From Ilyonectria destructans (taxonomy: Eukaryota > Ascomycota > Sordariomycetes > Hypocreales > Nectriaceae), in NCBI GenBank assembly GCA_020740775.1, contig JAHEWK010000014.1, positions 1,488,001 through 1,552,000 of the forward strand: 64,000 nt of DNA, read 5' to 3'. The stretch's first letter is position 1; each line of letters begins with the position of its first letter. Positions 34,431 through 47,244 of this stretch are shown piece after piece. The position numbers and the translations under genes are program-made. A model generated the notes under the pieces. It did not search any database. It had not been told where the DNA came from and saw nothing but the letters and a program-made list of their open reading frames with translations.

Positions 34431-37400
34431 CGATGGCGGGATAAGACACCGGGGGCAGGGTCCGCAGTTTGGCCGGCCAGCGACCATTAGAAACGGGAAG
34501 GGGATTGGGCCCGAGACTCCTCCACACAAAGGCCCGACGCCCAAGACCCTCCACCAGACCCTCCACCCAAATCGCCCCAAGCACAGGGCCCCAGCGACAT
34601 CCAGCATTCACCTGTAGCGCGCCTGTATTAATGCTGTATCGGGCAACCAACCACGGAGATAGTGGCCACAGCCCTAGGTTTCCAGGTGACGGGTTACGGG
34701 CCTCGTCCTGGCTGATGCTGCCTGCGCCTGTGCTGAGCCCGCGCTTTGTGTGATTCATTTCGCCATCACCGGGCTTGACTGGACAACAAACAATACGGTC
34801 GAGCCCCAATCACGGCCCCCAACACCCTCAATACAATAGCACAATAGCACAGCCAACAGCAGCTGCCCTTGTTTGCCTAGATGTGGTGAATGTGATGAAT
34901 GAATCAATTCCGGCCGCCGCCACAGTCATTCTCGCTCGCCATCGGCTGCGTGCTATTTGTTACCTCCCCCACGCCTAGCACTGGGCCGGGCTTGTTGTCC
35001 CCCCCTTCGAAGCGCTGTGTCAGCCCAAGAACAGCGCCGCCCAAGCCCAAAAGCCCATCCGTGGGAGTACGGGGTACGGGATTGCTCCCTCGGGACTGGG
35101 TGCGAGGACGACTCACACCCCCGCCTGTCCGCCATTCCCTTTGGCACCCGCGGCAATCAGACCCTCACACCCCCTCCCTTTCTCTCCACCGTTCCGCGGC
35201 AACAATACTGGAAGTGGAGGACCGAGTCCGGGAGGCGGGCCCTGGGCGTGCGCTTAGGCAGGGCGCTGGCTGGGTGCGGGATGGCGGTCGGGAGAATACA
35301 GTAGCTCTTTGTTTGCTCGCCTTTTCACCTCTCTTTGACAACTATCGCGACCGCTGAATGCGAACGCCCGGCGATTGGAGCAAACTACTGTACGGTTTGG
35401 GAGATACGTGGTATGTGCCCCTTCGGTGCGTGCGCTTGGGTGCAGGTCGAAAAGGACGCCAGAATGCAGCGTCCCATCAGGTTGCAACGAAATGGAAGGG
35501 CGGTGATCTGACCGCCTCGCTCGGTTTGTCACTGATGAGTCTGAGTCTGAGTGTCCACGATGCGTGTTGTTGGTGTGTGTGTGTGTTGTGTTGTTTGTTT
35601 GGCCTCGCTGCGAGCCAGTCCCATCGGTTTCCGACCGCCCGGCGGCTTGATTGGACTCGATGGCTCCCCGTCGTCCAGCGTCCAGCGCCCAGCGGCACAC
35701 CAGTCAGCGACTCCCGTCTGGTTGACTCGGGGGTGTGGCCGTATGCAAGGAAAATCCTCCTCGCCCCGTCAGCGGCGGCGGTCAAAGACGCAGCACGCAC
35801 GCAGCTGCGTACAGTACAGTAGCAAGCTGCAGCCCAGAAAGCAAAAGCGGTGGGACGGACAATGGATTTCCATCCCTTCCCTGCCTTCCATGCATTCATC
35901 CGCATCCATCCATTCATCCCACCCGTCCCCCCTCGCACCCCTGCACGATTCGAGACGCACCGTATCAGTGGGTTCCCGATCCTTACAGCCGTTTGCGATG
36001 GTAGCACTGGGACTCCCCCGGACCGGGACCCTACATCTTCTGCCATTTCTCTATCCACTCATTGGCCCTGCATGCCGTTAGAGCGCACGAATCGTGGGCA
36101 TGCTTCACCGCCGGCTGGGAACTCCAAGGGTTGCGATACCGGTATCCAATCGATCCCCGGCCATTTGCTCGCTTCCTCGTCTCCAGTCCCATTTCGGTAT
36201 CGCAATGCGGTAACCAGGGTATTGCATCCCTGCCCTTACCCTGTCGCAATATTATTCCGCGATATCTCATTTACTATGTGGAAAAAGGAAGCCTCGCAGA
36301 AGAAAAACACTACCGAAATCTCTTTCAAAACCAGCAACCTGGGACAGGAAAAAGCAACGGGGCCACAGCTGATGCGCCCCCGCTCGGAAACCGTCGCCAT
36401 GGACCGCACCCTCTACCCGTCCCTTTTGCCGGCTTCGGTTCCCAAACCCGTTTGCCGCCAAATCCCCGGGAAATCTCCAGGCGTGGTATAGTAGCTGGGC
36501 CGGGCTTGCAACCGTAGTGCCCAGCCAACTCTGCTCTCCGAACCCCGCGGTACTCGGAGCCGCATTACGGGCCACTAGTTTGTAGTTTGAGTGCGTGCGC
36601 GACGAGTCTGATTCGTGCGCTCTTCGGATTCTTCCGCCCCAGCTTTTTGGCTTTGGCTTTGGCTTTTGTGCGCCTTGCGTTCTTGGCGTAGTTGTCTCGC
36701 GCGTCTTCTCCTCCATTTGCATTCTGATGGGCGGTGGGCGATTTGCTTTGTGTCGCGGAGCCATACCGAACACACACGCATCGTACATCCCTTGCGTCAA
36801 GGTATGTGGGCGCTCAAGCTCCGCTGAAGGAAATTTTTGACAGATCGCAATCGTAAACTGGGGCCGAGACAAAGGTTCGGATTTTTTATTTGCTGCCTTC
36901 CTCTTTTGCTACCTCAATACGGAGACATGCTGGCTTTGGCTGCTCTCCCCCGCGGTTTCATGCGTCTAGACGCTGAGAGGCTTGCGGTCCGTGGCTCCCA
37001 ACCACGTCTAGACCCTCGAGATGGAGGATTCTTCAGCTAAAGCGATGCGGTCGCGACGATCCTCAGACGCGCACACAGACCGGGAATGTCATCCCTTCAG
37101 ATCGAGACCCTCGCGCAGTTCAGCTGCGCAGTATGCATTGCTTGCAGGTTTCTCGATAGCTTGATGGCGTTTGATACTCGTCGTATATGACCTTGCCAAC
37201 TCTAGACGGGCGGGCAGGCTGTTGCAGTGGATCTTGCTGCACGGTATCTGCTAGACGGCCATGCTCATGCTGGGCATTGACGGCTGCAAGAGTAATGTAC
37301 ACTCCCTCCCGCACCCACCGCGTTGCCGCGATCTTATCCGTCCCGCGCCGCCGGCTCGCGAGTCGCATCGCATCGCAGAGCACAGCAGGGGCGGTCAGTG

Positions 37401-38150
37401 AAAAGCGCAGCCGCTGAGTGGCCGGCGGGGGAATGAGTCAGATCGCTTTCTCTGCACCGCCATTTGACATTGGGGGCAGTGAGTAAGTCCGCCGCAGGAG
37501 AGGGTGTGGACTGGGGGGTGCGCGGGCGAGCTGTGGGTGTGCGCCGTTATGGATGTCCCAACTGGGTAACCACCGTTTCGCCGTCTCCGGGCCAGTCGCC
37601 GTGGCGGGTGTGGCCGACTTACCTCAGCGGCCTGCGCTCGCTGGCGAATGGACGGGACGGAAAACGAATGGGCTGTGTTCGTCGGTGACCGTCTGGTCGT
37701 GAAGGGCAGGCAGACAGGCAGGTAGGCATGTAATATTGCGTGAACGGCTGAAATGATTAGGAATCAGATCCAAGACGCTGGTAACGTTGTGCCTCGTTCA
37801 ACGCATCCCGTCTATATCCGTCCTTCTGGTTTAGGCCGCCACCCCCAGGTTTTCCCCAGGCATCGTCTTACTCATTCGACCAGTTCCGTCGTAATATCCA
37901 ACACAGCCTGAGTAATCCTCACCCAACCGCACTCGTCATCGTCACGGATCCAGTCATCTCCGGGCCGTCGCCGTGGCTATTTTCGCGTCGTATACCGGAT
38001 TCCATGGTTGATGACGCAGGGCTGAGACTGCGCGGTGTGGCGGCGCCGCGTTTGTGTGTGTGCCAGGCAAAAGGCAGGTTTTCCGGCCCAACTAACACGG
38101 GCGCGTATGCTGGCTGTATTCGTATTCACTGACACACGCACGCATACGCG

Positions 38151-38180
38151 CACACACACACACACACGCTCTCTCTCGCT
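38151..38180. repeat. CA then CT dinucleotide microsatellite
   Basis: (CA)8 followed directly by g(ct)4 c and (gct)-like units, intergenic. Confidence 0.8.
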
Positions 38181-38828
38181 CGCTCACAAGCACACGAGTA
38201 AGAGCTCGGCTGGCTACCTTGGTCCGAGGCCGGCTGGCGGACGGCTCATTCGGCTGCTTGTTGACGTCGGTTGATTCATCATGTTCCCAGTTTGATTGCG
38301 CCGCCGCCATGTTTGCCTACATCCCGGCGTACTCGATGGCTGGAGCGCTTGACCGCGTGCGCAACAATAGCAAATAGTCTGGAGTACGCCTCTGTGCATT
38401 CAATAGAGCCTCCCCAACTGAGCCATGCAGCTCGCCATTGTTTGTCCGTCGACCGTCGGCTATCGACCCCGTGTCAATAGCTCCCGAGGCCTTCGGACCC
38501 TACAAGTCCGCGTACGCGCATGTGTGTGCATTGTCCCGAGCACGCGAAACCCCCATTCACGGCCACCGCCTTGCTGCACCCGCAATCTATTTCTCCGTTA
38601 TCTGACCGCCCTCTTGGGCCTGGGCGAAAACTATACCGAGTTGCCGTCTTGGGAAAGCTCGTCGGTCTTGTTCCCGCCGACGGAGCTCCGGACTTCCATT
38701 CCTGTCACCCACCCGAGGTTAGCGATCGCCTCCCTAGGAAACGTGTTTGAGGGGTCCGGGCAATTGACAAGTTGACAAGTTGACACACGCAGGGACACAC
38801 CCCCCCTTGGGCCCTTTTGCCCTTGTTG

Positions 38829-38898
38829 GTGCTGGTTCCTTAGTGCTGGTCCCTTGGTGATGGTCCCTTGGTGATGGTCCCTTGGTGACGGTCCCTGG
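38829..38898. repeat. 14-bp tandem repeat GTGATGGTCCCTTG, five copies
   Basis: Five consecutive 14-bp units with one to three changes each, followed by a partial sixth (gtgccgggtccc). Since 14 is not a multiple of three, the repeat looks protein-like in every frame but is not coding. Confidence 0.8.
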
Positions 38899-41800
38899 GT
38901 GCCGGGTCCCTCCCTTGGTACTCTCCACAAAACCAAAGGGAGCTCCACCCGCGGTGTCCTTCCCCCGGACCCGAGCCGACGGTTCCTCTCAAGCCGGCTA
39001 TTTCGTCAGGTCGCCTCCTGGGACCCTTGCGCCGGCTCGGTGGAACTAATACGTAGTAAGGCAAATTGGCGGAAGACCTTTTATCCCAGGCCCTATTTCG
39101 CCCTATTTCGCCCTAGACGCCCTAGAGGAGCTCCCCTTCTCCCCGGGCGACACCAGTAAACGGCCCTAGAAGCGCTAGAAGGAATCAGAGTTTTCGTCCC
39201 CCAGTCTCGCGGTCCAGCTTCCATCCTCCCGGTCGGCAAAGCGACTCGCGCACCGAACTCTGGGGAAGGAAACCCCTAGCTCCCCGTCCCCCGTCCCCTG
39301 TCTTCCCTTCCCACGTGTGGCGGCCACCAAGGCTAGGGGCAGCTCCGCGGCGACCACGGGCAAGGAGGCGGGCAAACAGGCGCGGCTACGGTTGCGACGC
39401 CGTGTTTCGCCGTTGTCGTCGCCGCCGACGGCTTCCCTTTAGGACCTGGCGGCGGAGGTCAAGGCGCCATGCTCTCGGTACTCTCCACCCACACACCAAT
39501 CCCACGGACCAGGGACGCGATTCAGCATTTGGCAGCTGGAAGCTCCTCCTTCCACACTCAGCGGGGGCAACAGGGGCTAGAAGGGGCAGGTTGTTCCAGA
39601 CTAAAAAGTTCCAGAAGGAATGGGGTGAATGGGGGGGAGAGATACGACGATGGCAGTGTGTTGCTGCGTTGCGGTGTTGCACTCGCAAATGGCCTTGTGG
39701 GGGATTTGCAGTCTGGAGCTCGGTCGCGGCTCCGGTGCACAAGAAACTCGCCACCCGTGATAGGTGAACTGAGAGCTGGATCGATGTGGCCGCAGACGCA
39801 GACGCAGACGCAGCTTCGATCGATTGAGACACGGCCGCTAAAGTCCTCCCCCGCAGACGGCACAGAGTGAAAAGAGCCAAGGAGAGCGCAAACACGGCCA
39901 CTGGACAAATGGGGGAATCGAGAAAACACGGGGTATGCATGAGACATACATACAGCTCGGGGCCGCGGCCGTGCCTCGACTCCTTGACCACCCACGCGAC
40001 ATGTTACATGTGCTCAGATTGGTGAGACCAGCTCCCTCTCTCCTCATTCCTGGCACTGGTCGGGCTGTCTGCCGGCGAGAGCTTGGTACCGAACCCCCCT
40101 CCTTCGGCGGGATGCCGATCACGCTTGGACTGTGTCTGAAGGTGTCAAGGTGTGTGAATCAGTGACCGCCAGTGACCATCACAAGGAAACATGTGATGGA
40201 CGGTATCAGAAATGAGTCCGACCGGTCGGTGTCAGGCCTGGCACCGACGGGGCCAACCAACAACCCGTCTGTGGACTTGTTCATCACCTCTCATGCCAAG
40301 CGGGAGCAAACCAGAGGCGTGGTTGTTCGCGTTTGCTTGGAATCAGTTCATCGTTGGCTGGTGCGCCGCCTCAACTAATAAATCCAGTCATGCCGCCATC
40401 CGCTGCTCACTGGCTATGTTCCAGGAATAGCAGCGTATGGTACCGCGAAACACAGGGATAACACCAAACACAATCGCGGACGTATCGCTGGAGCCAAGCT
40501 CGTCACGCATAGGCAGGGCCGCGTTTGGATTGGCTGCGCGCGGCCTGCACCTATCCTAGGGGGACTCGCGACCGCAAGTCACTTAGCACGCAGGCTTTCA
40601 GCTTGCTCAACTGCCCTTCCCACTCGTCACCGTTTCCGTCGCGTGCTCGGCTACTTGGTCTTCCGTTTGGCTGTGGCTGCTTGCATCATCGCCGACCTAC
40701 GATCACGGGACAGGCTCGCCTTTGGGGCGAAGGAGGCTTCGCAGCGAGCCTCAGCCACAAGCGGCCGCCCAGCTCATATTACCAGCCCCGATCCCTCGAC
40801 CGTGATAGGAGATGTCACTGCCAATAGATATGCGCCAGAGAGCCTGTTCCTTCTGATAGAGTCGTTCTGGGTTTAGGAACTCCGGCTCGCTCGCACGCCC
40901 CGTCAGCAGCCAAACGCCTCGCCATCGACTCATAGTCCAAGGCGGCTGGGGGCGGTCACCTGGGCACTCGTCACAACCAGTGAGTTCACGACAGCGCCTC
41001 CAGGCCAAGCCGTTTGTCTATGCGGTGATTGGGATGTGATTGGTATGAACACGGCCGAGGACGGCGGTTTCTACACATCGATGGCGGATGTCGTGTCCTG
41101 CGGAAGAGACGGCTGGAAGGGAGTGTACCCAAGCATTATGCCGGCCACAAGGGCTGCGCCGTGTTCCGAGTTCCCTATCTTGTTCGACCTGCCCGCTCCC
41201 AAGTACAGGCAGTCGTTTATTACCGTCGTATTGATGAGGCAGACATCGGAGTCATCGCCGTCATCGCAGGCATCGCAGTAATGACGAGCCATCCCATCCA
41301 TCCACCCACGCCTGGCCAAGCTGATATCCCGTTTACATCCGAACAGCAACCTCACTTGACACACCGACCTCTGCCTCGTGTCCAACTCCTACTACCCACC
41401 CTCTGTAACCCCCATCCCCATCCCATCCTCATCTCCCTCCATCTCCGTGCAACTGTAACCATCTCCAGCCGCCGGCCACGCCCAAACAACGTGCGTGGGG
41501 GGCCCTCCCCCTCGTACGCGGGATGCTCGCATGCCGAGAGCGACCAAACAAGCAACCAAGTAAGCAAGCACTCAACGCAGAAGCACAGCAGAGCAAGCGC
41601 CCCGTCCTCGGAGGTGATCGCGGTGCATCCAGCCCATTAAACCCCCCCGCCGCCTTCCGCCGTCGGGCCCCCCAAACAGAGCCAACCCGCAGGCGCAAAA
41701 GCAAAGGGCGCTGAGAGGACTGATGATGCCTTACCGTAACTTGGGAGACGTGATGAGCAAGCCCCCCAGGACGCCGCCATCTCCCGTTTCCGACGGCTCG

Positions 41801-44800
41801 CTGCGGGCCGGGGGTGTCGTGGGCCGCTGCGGCTGGTGCTAGACTGTCCGTTTAACGCCTTTGATCGTCGTCTGTGGTCTTGTTCTCTCAGCTTGTTTCC
41901 TCACGACATGTCGTTCATGCTTTCTTCTCGCGACACCACCACCCCCCCTCCCCTACATTGGTAGTACGCAGCACGCAACGAGACTACGCAACCCTATCAT
42001 CAAGCGACGAGCCGGCGGGATACGCAGGGCAACGCCATGACCAGGGCATCATCGCTTGTGATTCTTCTCCCTGCGAAGCCCAAAGCCAACCCCCTTCCCA
42101 TCCCCCCTCCCCTGCTTTAATTTGCCTTAGCTGCCCGATCATCTCGCATCGCGGCGTCACCCGTTGCGTCCAGACAGCAGAGACACCATACGGATGGCAT
42201 CCCAAGCGACCAGAACCCCCTGCGCCTGCTAGCTGGCATCGGCAACACAAGGCTCGCCTGCCGCTTCCCCCTTCCCCCCCACGCCCTGTCCGAGATGCCG
42301 GATTGATAGCCCCTCAGCCAATTCCCTGGCCCACGCACCTGGGGCCCAGCAGATTGCAGTGTCTGCTGTGCCCTACGCGTGCTGTAGTCGGTAACTCTGT
42401 TTCCCTCAGCGGCCGGGGGCGGTGCGGCGGGCGGGAGTGCCTAGTGCCCGTCCGCCCAGAGAGCTAAAATGCAGATCCGGACTTCCCGCCACCACGGCAG
42501 CAGGCCAGGAGCACCGCTAAGTTTCCTCTCCACTTGCCAATTTACCGTTACCAAGGCATAGGGACGATATTTTTATTTCTCCGTCCTTAGGCCCTCGGTC
42601 CCGGGTGGAGGGAGAATAGGGGGAGGAAGCCCATCAGCACTCTTTCTCAAACCGGGGGGCCGTCTTGTTGTCTCTTTGCGCCACAACCGCCAGGACCTGG
42701 TAAAGCTGGGGAAAACAAAGCGTGGCGGGACGTAAGAAACCCTATCAAGGCATTGTGACTTGTGTAGGGTCCTGAGTCCTCTGAATCCTGCTCTCCCAAC
42801 GATCGGTGTGGCCAGCAACCCCCTGGTGTTTGAGCCGTCGCAGTGGGAGCCCTCCCGCTTTTCCCGCGTCTCGCAGCACATCTTGTGTCACATCACCTTG
42901 TTCCCTCGAGACGACAAGGAGCGCGGGAAGGGAGCGCGACAAATATTGGCCATAAACAGGTATTTCCACCTCTCCGGCACTGGCCTGTCCGTTGTCCCTC
43001 CACCCCTCGCTGCAAGTATCCTCACCGACATCGCTTTATCACACCCTCTTTGTCTCTCGTGCTCATCACCGCCTCCCGGTTTCTCGTCACTTACATAGTC
43101 CACGGACGGCCCGCATACCGCCTTTTCTGCCAAACCCCTTCAGGGCAAGTCCTCGCCCACCGCAGTTTCGTAGCATCGGGTTTCAGTCAGTGACCCTTGT
43201 TCTGCTGTGCTGGTTGTGCGTCGGAGAATTTCCTCCCTCTGCTGCGCTGGCGCTTTGGCTTCGTTTGCCCTACGTCGATGGATGCCCTAGGCTGTGTGTC
43301 ATGCATGCCCAACAGGCAGGGCTGTAGTAGGCGTGCAGCACTGATACGTGTGTGTATTTTGATCACAACTCAGGTGCATCGTGAAATTAATTTAGTGAGG
43401 CATGTGATGCATGTTCCAGCCGCTGCGCTGTCTTGTGCGGTGAGGCGAAATTGTGGTTGTTTGACCCCTGCCTTCATGTTCTATGAGTTGTCCGCATCAG
43501 TTTACGTGATGCCTTTGCTTTAGGGCTAAATTTGTATATTCCGGTGTGAAGACTTTCGAGAAGCCCTATCCAAAGTAAAACACCCGGGACAGCGAATCAG
43601 GCCGTATTCGTACATTGCATTTGTTCTCGATATACTGTCGCCACCAAACCAATAGTGCATACCCTATACATCTGGCACATTCCGTCCCAACTCATGTCAA
43701 CATGGTGCACCGTTCTTGGTTGTCTCTAGCAAAACGATTCACGTATCGGCATACCTAGTGTTCAAATTCATATGGTTCTCTCGTGGAGTTTTCGTTGAAA
43801 TGAGCTCGCCGAGTTGTGATTCAGATGTGTAGGTCTCAACCCACCGCATCACAACCACGCCATAGGAATCAGCCGTGTCTTGGTCCATGCACAATCTCTT
43901 ATTGAGTAAAACCCTACGTCATCGAACAAGGGCCAACTGAAATCGAGATCCTGGGGTGATAAAACAGTCTCGGGTCAACGTAGAATGTGTAGGTTCATTA
44001 AAATTCGTAGAGTCTCAGAAGACTCAAGCATTTCTCATGCATAGCGCGACGAGACAAGGATGGCTCAAACAAAAGATTAGGCAAGCGGTGACATCGGGTT
44101 AGGGAACTTTGCAAAGCAGCCCAGAATCCAGTGATTGGGAACCACGCAGAAATAAAATGGCAGCGTGCGCGAGTGTCGAGATGGTTGATAAGAAGCCAAC
44201 AAAGGAACCGATCTTAAGATGGATAGATGTACACTCCTTAGAACCGTACTCGGTAAATGATATATGAGTGTGAATATCTTAGAGACGTATATGTTGGACA
44301 ATGCGGAATACAATGCCCAATTATTAGCCCTCTCGAGCCTTACTTACACACACTCATGAATTTGCTCTCTCATCGATCACTCACTTGTATTATAGACCAA
44401 GGCAGATCAGCACATGAGCCGCACGCTCTCACTACCTAGGCCACTCACACACCATGAATCAAATATGCTCATTCAATGCGAATATGGATATCGTAGGTGT
44501 CAAATCATGCTTTGATTCGATGTGGTTGGTGATGCTGAACCGCTACAGATCACGCCCAGCTCTAGGGTAAGTGTATTTGACTTGGCTGCCTCCGAGTTTC
44601 TCACTTGAGTATATCATATTCAAGAGGCAATATAACCCAAATGCTAGTTGGTAGATTGGATGGCTTGTTATACCGAATAGAACCTTTTTCATTTCGCTGT
44701 AGTATGACAGTACTATCACTATTGCTCTCGGCTAATCACGACTCAACGAGTGACAGATATTGACACTCTCTTCTGAACATGGCATCATACATCCACAAGG

Positions 44801-45096
44801 ACCAATGAGTTATGTTAGTTCTGAATTGATTTTGGGCACCAGCGAATATGAATAGTCGATCTCGCATATCAATTCTGTATAGATCTCGACATGGTCAGTA
44901 TGTAATATTTCGAACAAAGAGCGCCGCCACACCCGTGCCTCCGAACTTCCAAAAGAGAAATGCTGCAATCCAGAGTATGCCAGAAGATCGAGTAGCGCCA
45001 AACTCCTCAAACACCCCCGTATTGAGAACAATAGACCCCGTTGAATGCCAAACTTATTTCCCTGCCGTACAGGCCATCCGCTGCTGTGTTGGCCAT

Positions 45097-45884
45097 CTAG
45101 CTTCGCAGCGCCTCTAATCGGTTCCGCATCTGGTCCATCATGGCCTCGGCGTCTTCCTCCTCCTCCTCCTCTTCCTCGACCTTCTTCTGGGGCTCCGTGA
45201 GGGGCACCGTTGGTAGCTTGGGCTCCTTGCGATCCTTGAGAATCTCGCCCAACACCTTGTCGACCTCGCCCTCGGCCTCGTCGTCCTCCATGAGCATATC
45301 CGGGTCAGAGGGTAGCGTGTCCTCAACCATCTCTTCGATGATGCCCGCTTTCATCAGCTCCATGCTCAGCTCCTGCATGGTGCCGGCCAGCTCAGGGAGG
45401 CGGATGAGGGTATTTACGTCCTTCATGATGCCGACGCTGGCGCGGATGGAACCCTCGATCTTGCGAACGGCGAAGGCTTCGTTGACCTGCATCTGAACAG
45501 AGTTAAGCTGCGCCTTGGAGGTGATGAGGCGGGCCGAGGTGCGGCGGGTGCGGACCAGCTCGCGGGCGAAGAGGCGGATCTCCTGCTGGGCCTGCTTGGC
45601 GCGGGCGGGGTCTCGTTGGGAGCGGCGATCGGCTTGCAGGATGAGGTTCTTGGTCTTGGCCTCGACTTGCTTGACGGCGACTATGTCGCGGTCGAGCTTG
45701 CGAATGTTGGATCGGACGAGGGCGTTGCACTTGCGCATCTGGGACGGGGCGTCAGTTAGCATCAGGGTCACGCCACGGCGGCGACGCAGGGTGAAGGCAT
45801 CGCCACTGATGCACGGCAGGGATGGCGAGGGCGTACCTGCGCCTGGGGATCCGGCTTCACAAACAGGGCCTTGAAGGTCTCCAT
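45097..45884 (-). CDS. VPS24: ESCRT-III subunit Vps24 (CHMP3)
   Basis: Core ESCRT-III protein that, with Vps2, caps Snf7 filaments and recruits Vps4 at endosomes for multivesicular-body sorting. Predicted exons are 45884-45837 (16 codons) and 45738-45097, phase 0, intron of 98 nt (GTACGC...CCCAG), giving 229 residues, the usual family length. The short first exon METFKALFVKPDPQAQ joined to MRKCNALVRSNIRKLDRDIV is the diagnostic Vps24 N-terminus. A basic helical core follows (KTKNLILQADRRSQRD), then an acidic C-terminal half (DEAEGEVDKVLGEI). The last helix DAEAMMDQMRNRLEALRS fits the MIM1 motif that binds the Vps4 MIT domain. The promoter side faces the p23 gene (divergent). Confidence 0.94.
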
Positions 45885-47244
45885 GATGGGTGGCTGGCTG
45901 GGCTGACCGGGCTAGCTGGGAGGATGGAAAGGGCTGATAACGAGAGACGGGCCGCCGACGATGACGCAACTGGGGCACGGGGGCTGGCGGCAACGGCCTC
46001 GGATTGCTCTAGGGCGGGCGAATGGCTGTTGGAGACACTGCGGCTTGTGTCGCTGCGCCGATGATTGCAGATGCGCAGGTTCGGGGGCGGATGGCGTCGA
46101 CTTTGGGACGTGGGATCTCGTTCAAGGCATAACCACGGGGTGCCGATTCGTGGTGGTGTTGTGAGCGGCGGTGCAGTGAGGCTCCCGGCCCAGAGCCAAA
46201 AAGGCCAAGGCCAAAGCCTCAAGGCTGACGAAGGTCGCAGTGGAGGAGGCGGCTACAGGGGGCTACAGGGGCTACAGGGGTTCACAGGGCGCCTTTTGGC
46301 CGCTGTAAAAAGTCGGGCTGGAAACGTGTGGAGGACTGGCCAATGGAGCCCCGCCGATGTTTGGAGGTGCCTGGCCGGTTCGGTTACCCCGCCATCTGGG
46401 CGAGACTGGGAGACGGCACCTCAGGCTGTCGAGTCCCGGGAGGCGGCGCATCGGGGTGCTAGGCTGCCACGGAACAAGTAATTATGAGGCTGGTAGTTGG
46501 GGTTGATTGTGTTGTGTCTACCTCGTAAGCAGACATACAACCAGTGATCTGCAGCGAACTCGTTCCTTCATCATGCAGGAGAAGCCAACCGAAGGAATGG
46601 AATCCTCCGGTACGTGCTGGACTGCGACTCTCGGACCGCTGGAGAACCAACCCAGGCTACTCAGCTCCAGCCCGCCCTTCATACAGGTACTGCCCATGTA
46701 GTTACAGAGAGCTCCAGGGAGGTTGTGGGGGCTGTACCTGGGAAAAGTGCCCCAGTGACCCAAAGCCCCTCCCTGCGTCTCTGCGCCTCTGCACCACAAG
46801 TCCCCCTCCGCGTCATAGTGCGGTACCCGCGCCGCCCGCACCTCGCCTGCCGCGCCACAGGTACCGCCCCATCTCGCGGAGCTGCCCCTCACAGGTGCTA
46901 AAACCATTCTGCCCGCAAGTTCTTTCCGCCTCCTTCTTGCACATTCCACGCGCGCCGCACTCCCCGGCTTCCAGCGCAAGTTAGCCAGCGCAAGTGGCTG
47001 CAGCCTCACCAAAAGGAACACCGACCGAGTACCTACCGCCAAACGTGCGTACCTTCCTGGTCCCAGCACCGGGTTGCCGTCCAGCTAAACCTGCACCTCC
47101 ACCTCCGCCGCCAAAACTTGTCAACTCCATCTTCAACCTCGCAACTCAACCTCTCTCGCTACAACTTCACCCTGTTGTTTTCCTCTCTCTCTTCCCTCAA
47201 GATACCCTCTGCTTTATCTCTTCTTTCCCGCCTCACTCTCCAAA
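45885..47244. promoter_or_regulatory. Divergent promoter region between VPS24 and the p23 gene
   Basis: About 1.36 kb. The right end (46985-47244) is strongly C/T-rich on the plus strand, like a p23 leader. A 10-bp tandem repeat lies at 46251-46280. No gene was recognised. Confidence 0.5.
46251..46280. repeat. 10-bp tandem repeat GGCTACAGGG, three copies
   Basis: Three near-perfect copies lie in the VPS24/p23 intergenic region. Confidence 0.75.

Larger units (their letters stand above)
32972..45096. other. Intergenic, 12 kb, no supported gene
   Basis: The first ~800 bp are promoter and leader of the small Ser-rich gene, C/T-rich on its coding strand. The middle (34-43 kb) is GC-rich with many chance frames of up to about 300 codons in several overlapping phases, several short tandem repeats, and C-rich plus-strand stretches at 41.3-43.2 kb. 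From about 43.5 to 45.1 kb GC is lower, with no open frame longer than about 90 codons. No domain, tRNA or rRNA was recognised. Confidence 0.5.

Noticed and set aside
33868..34809. Minus-strand open frame of 313 codons
   Set aside because: It contains translated GAGTC and CTGTCGGAG repeats, no recognisable motif, and strong overlap with other frames.
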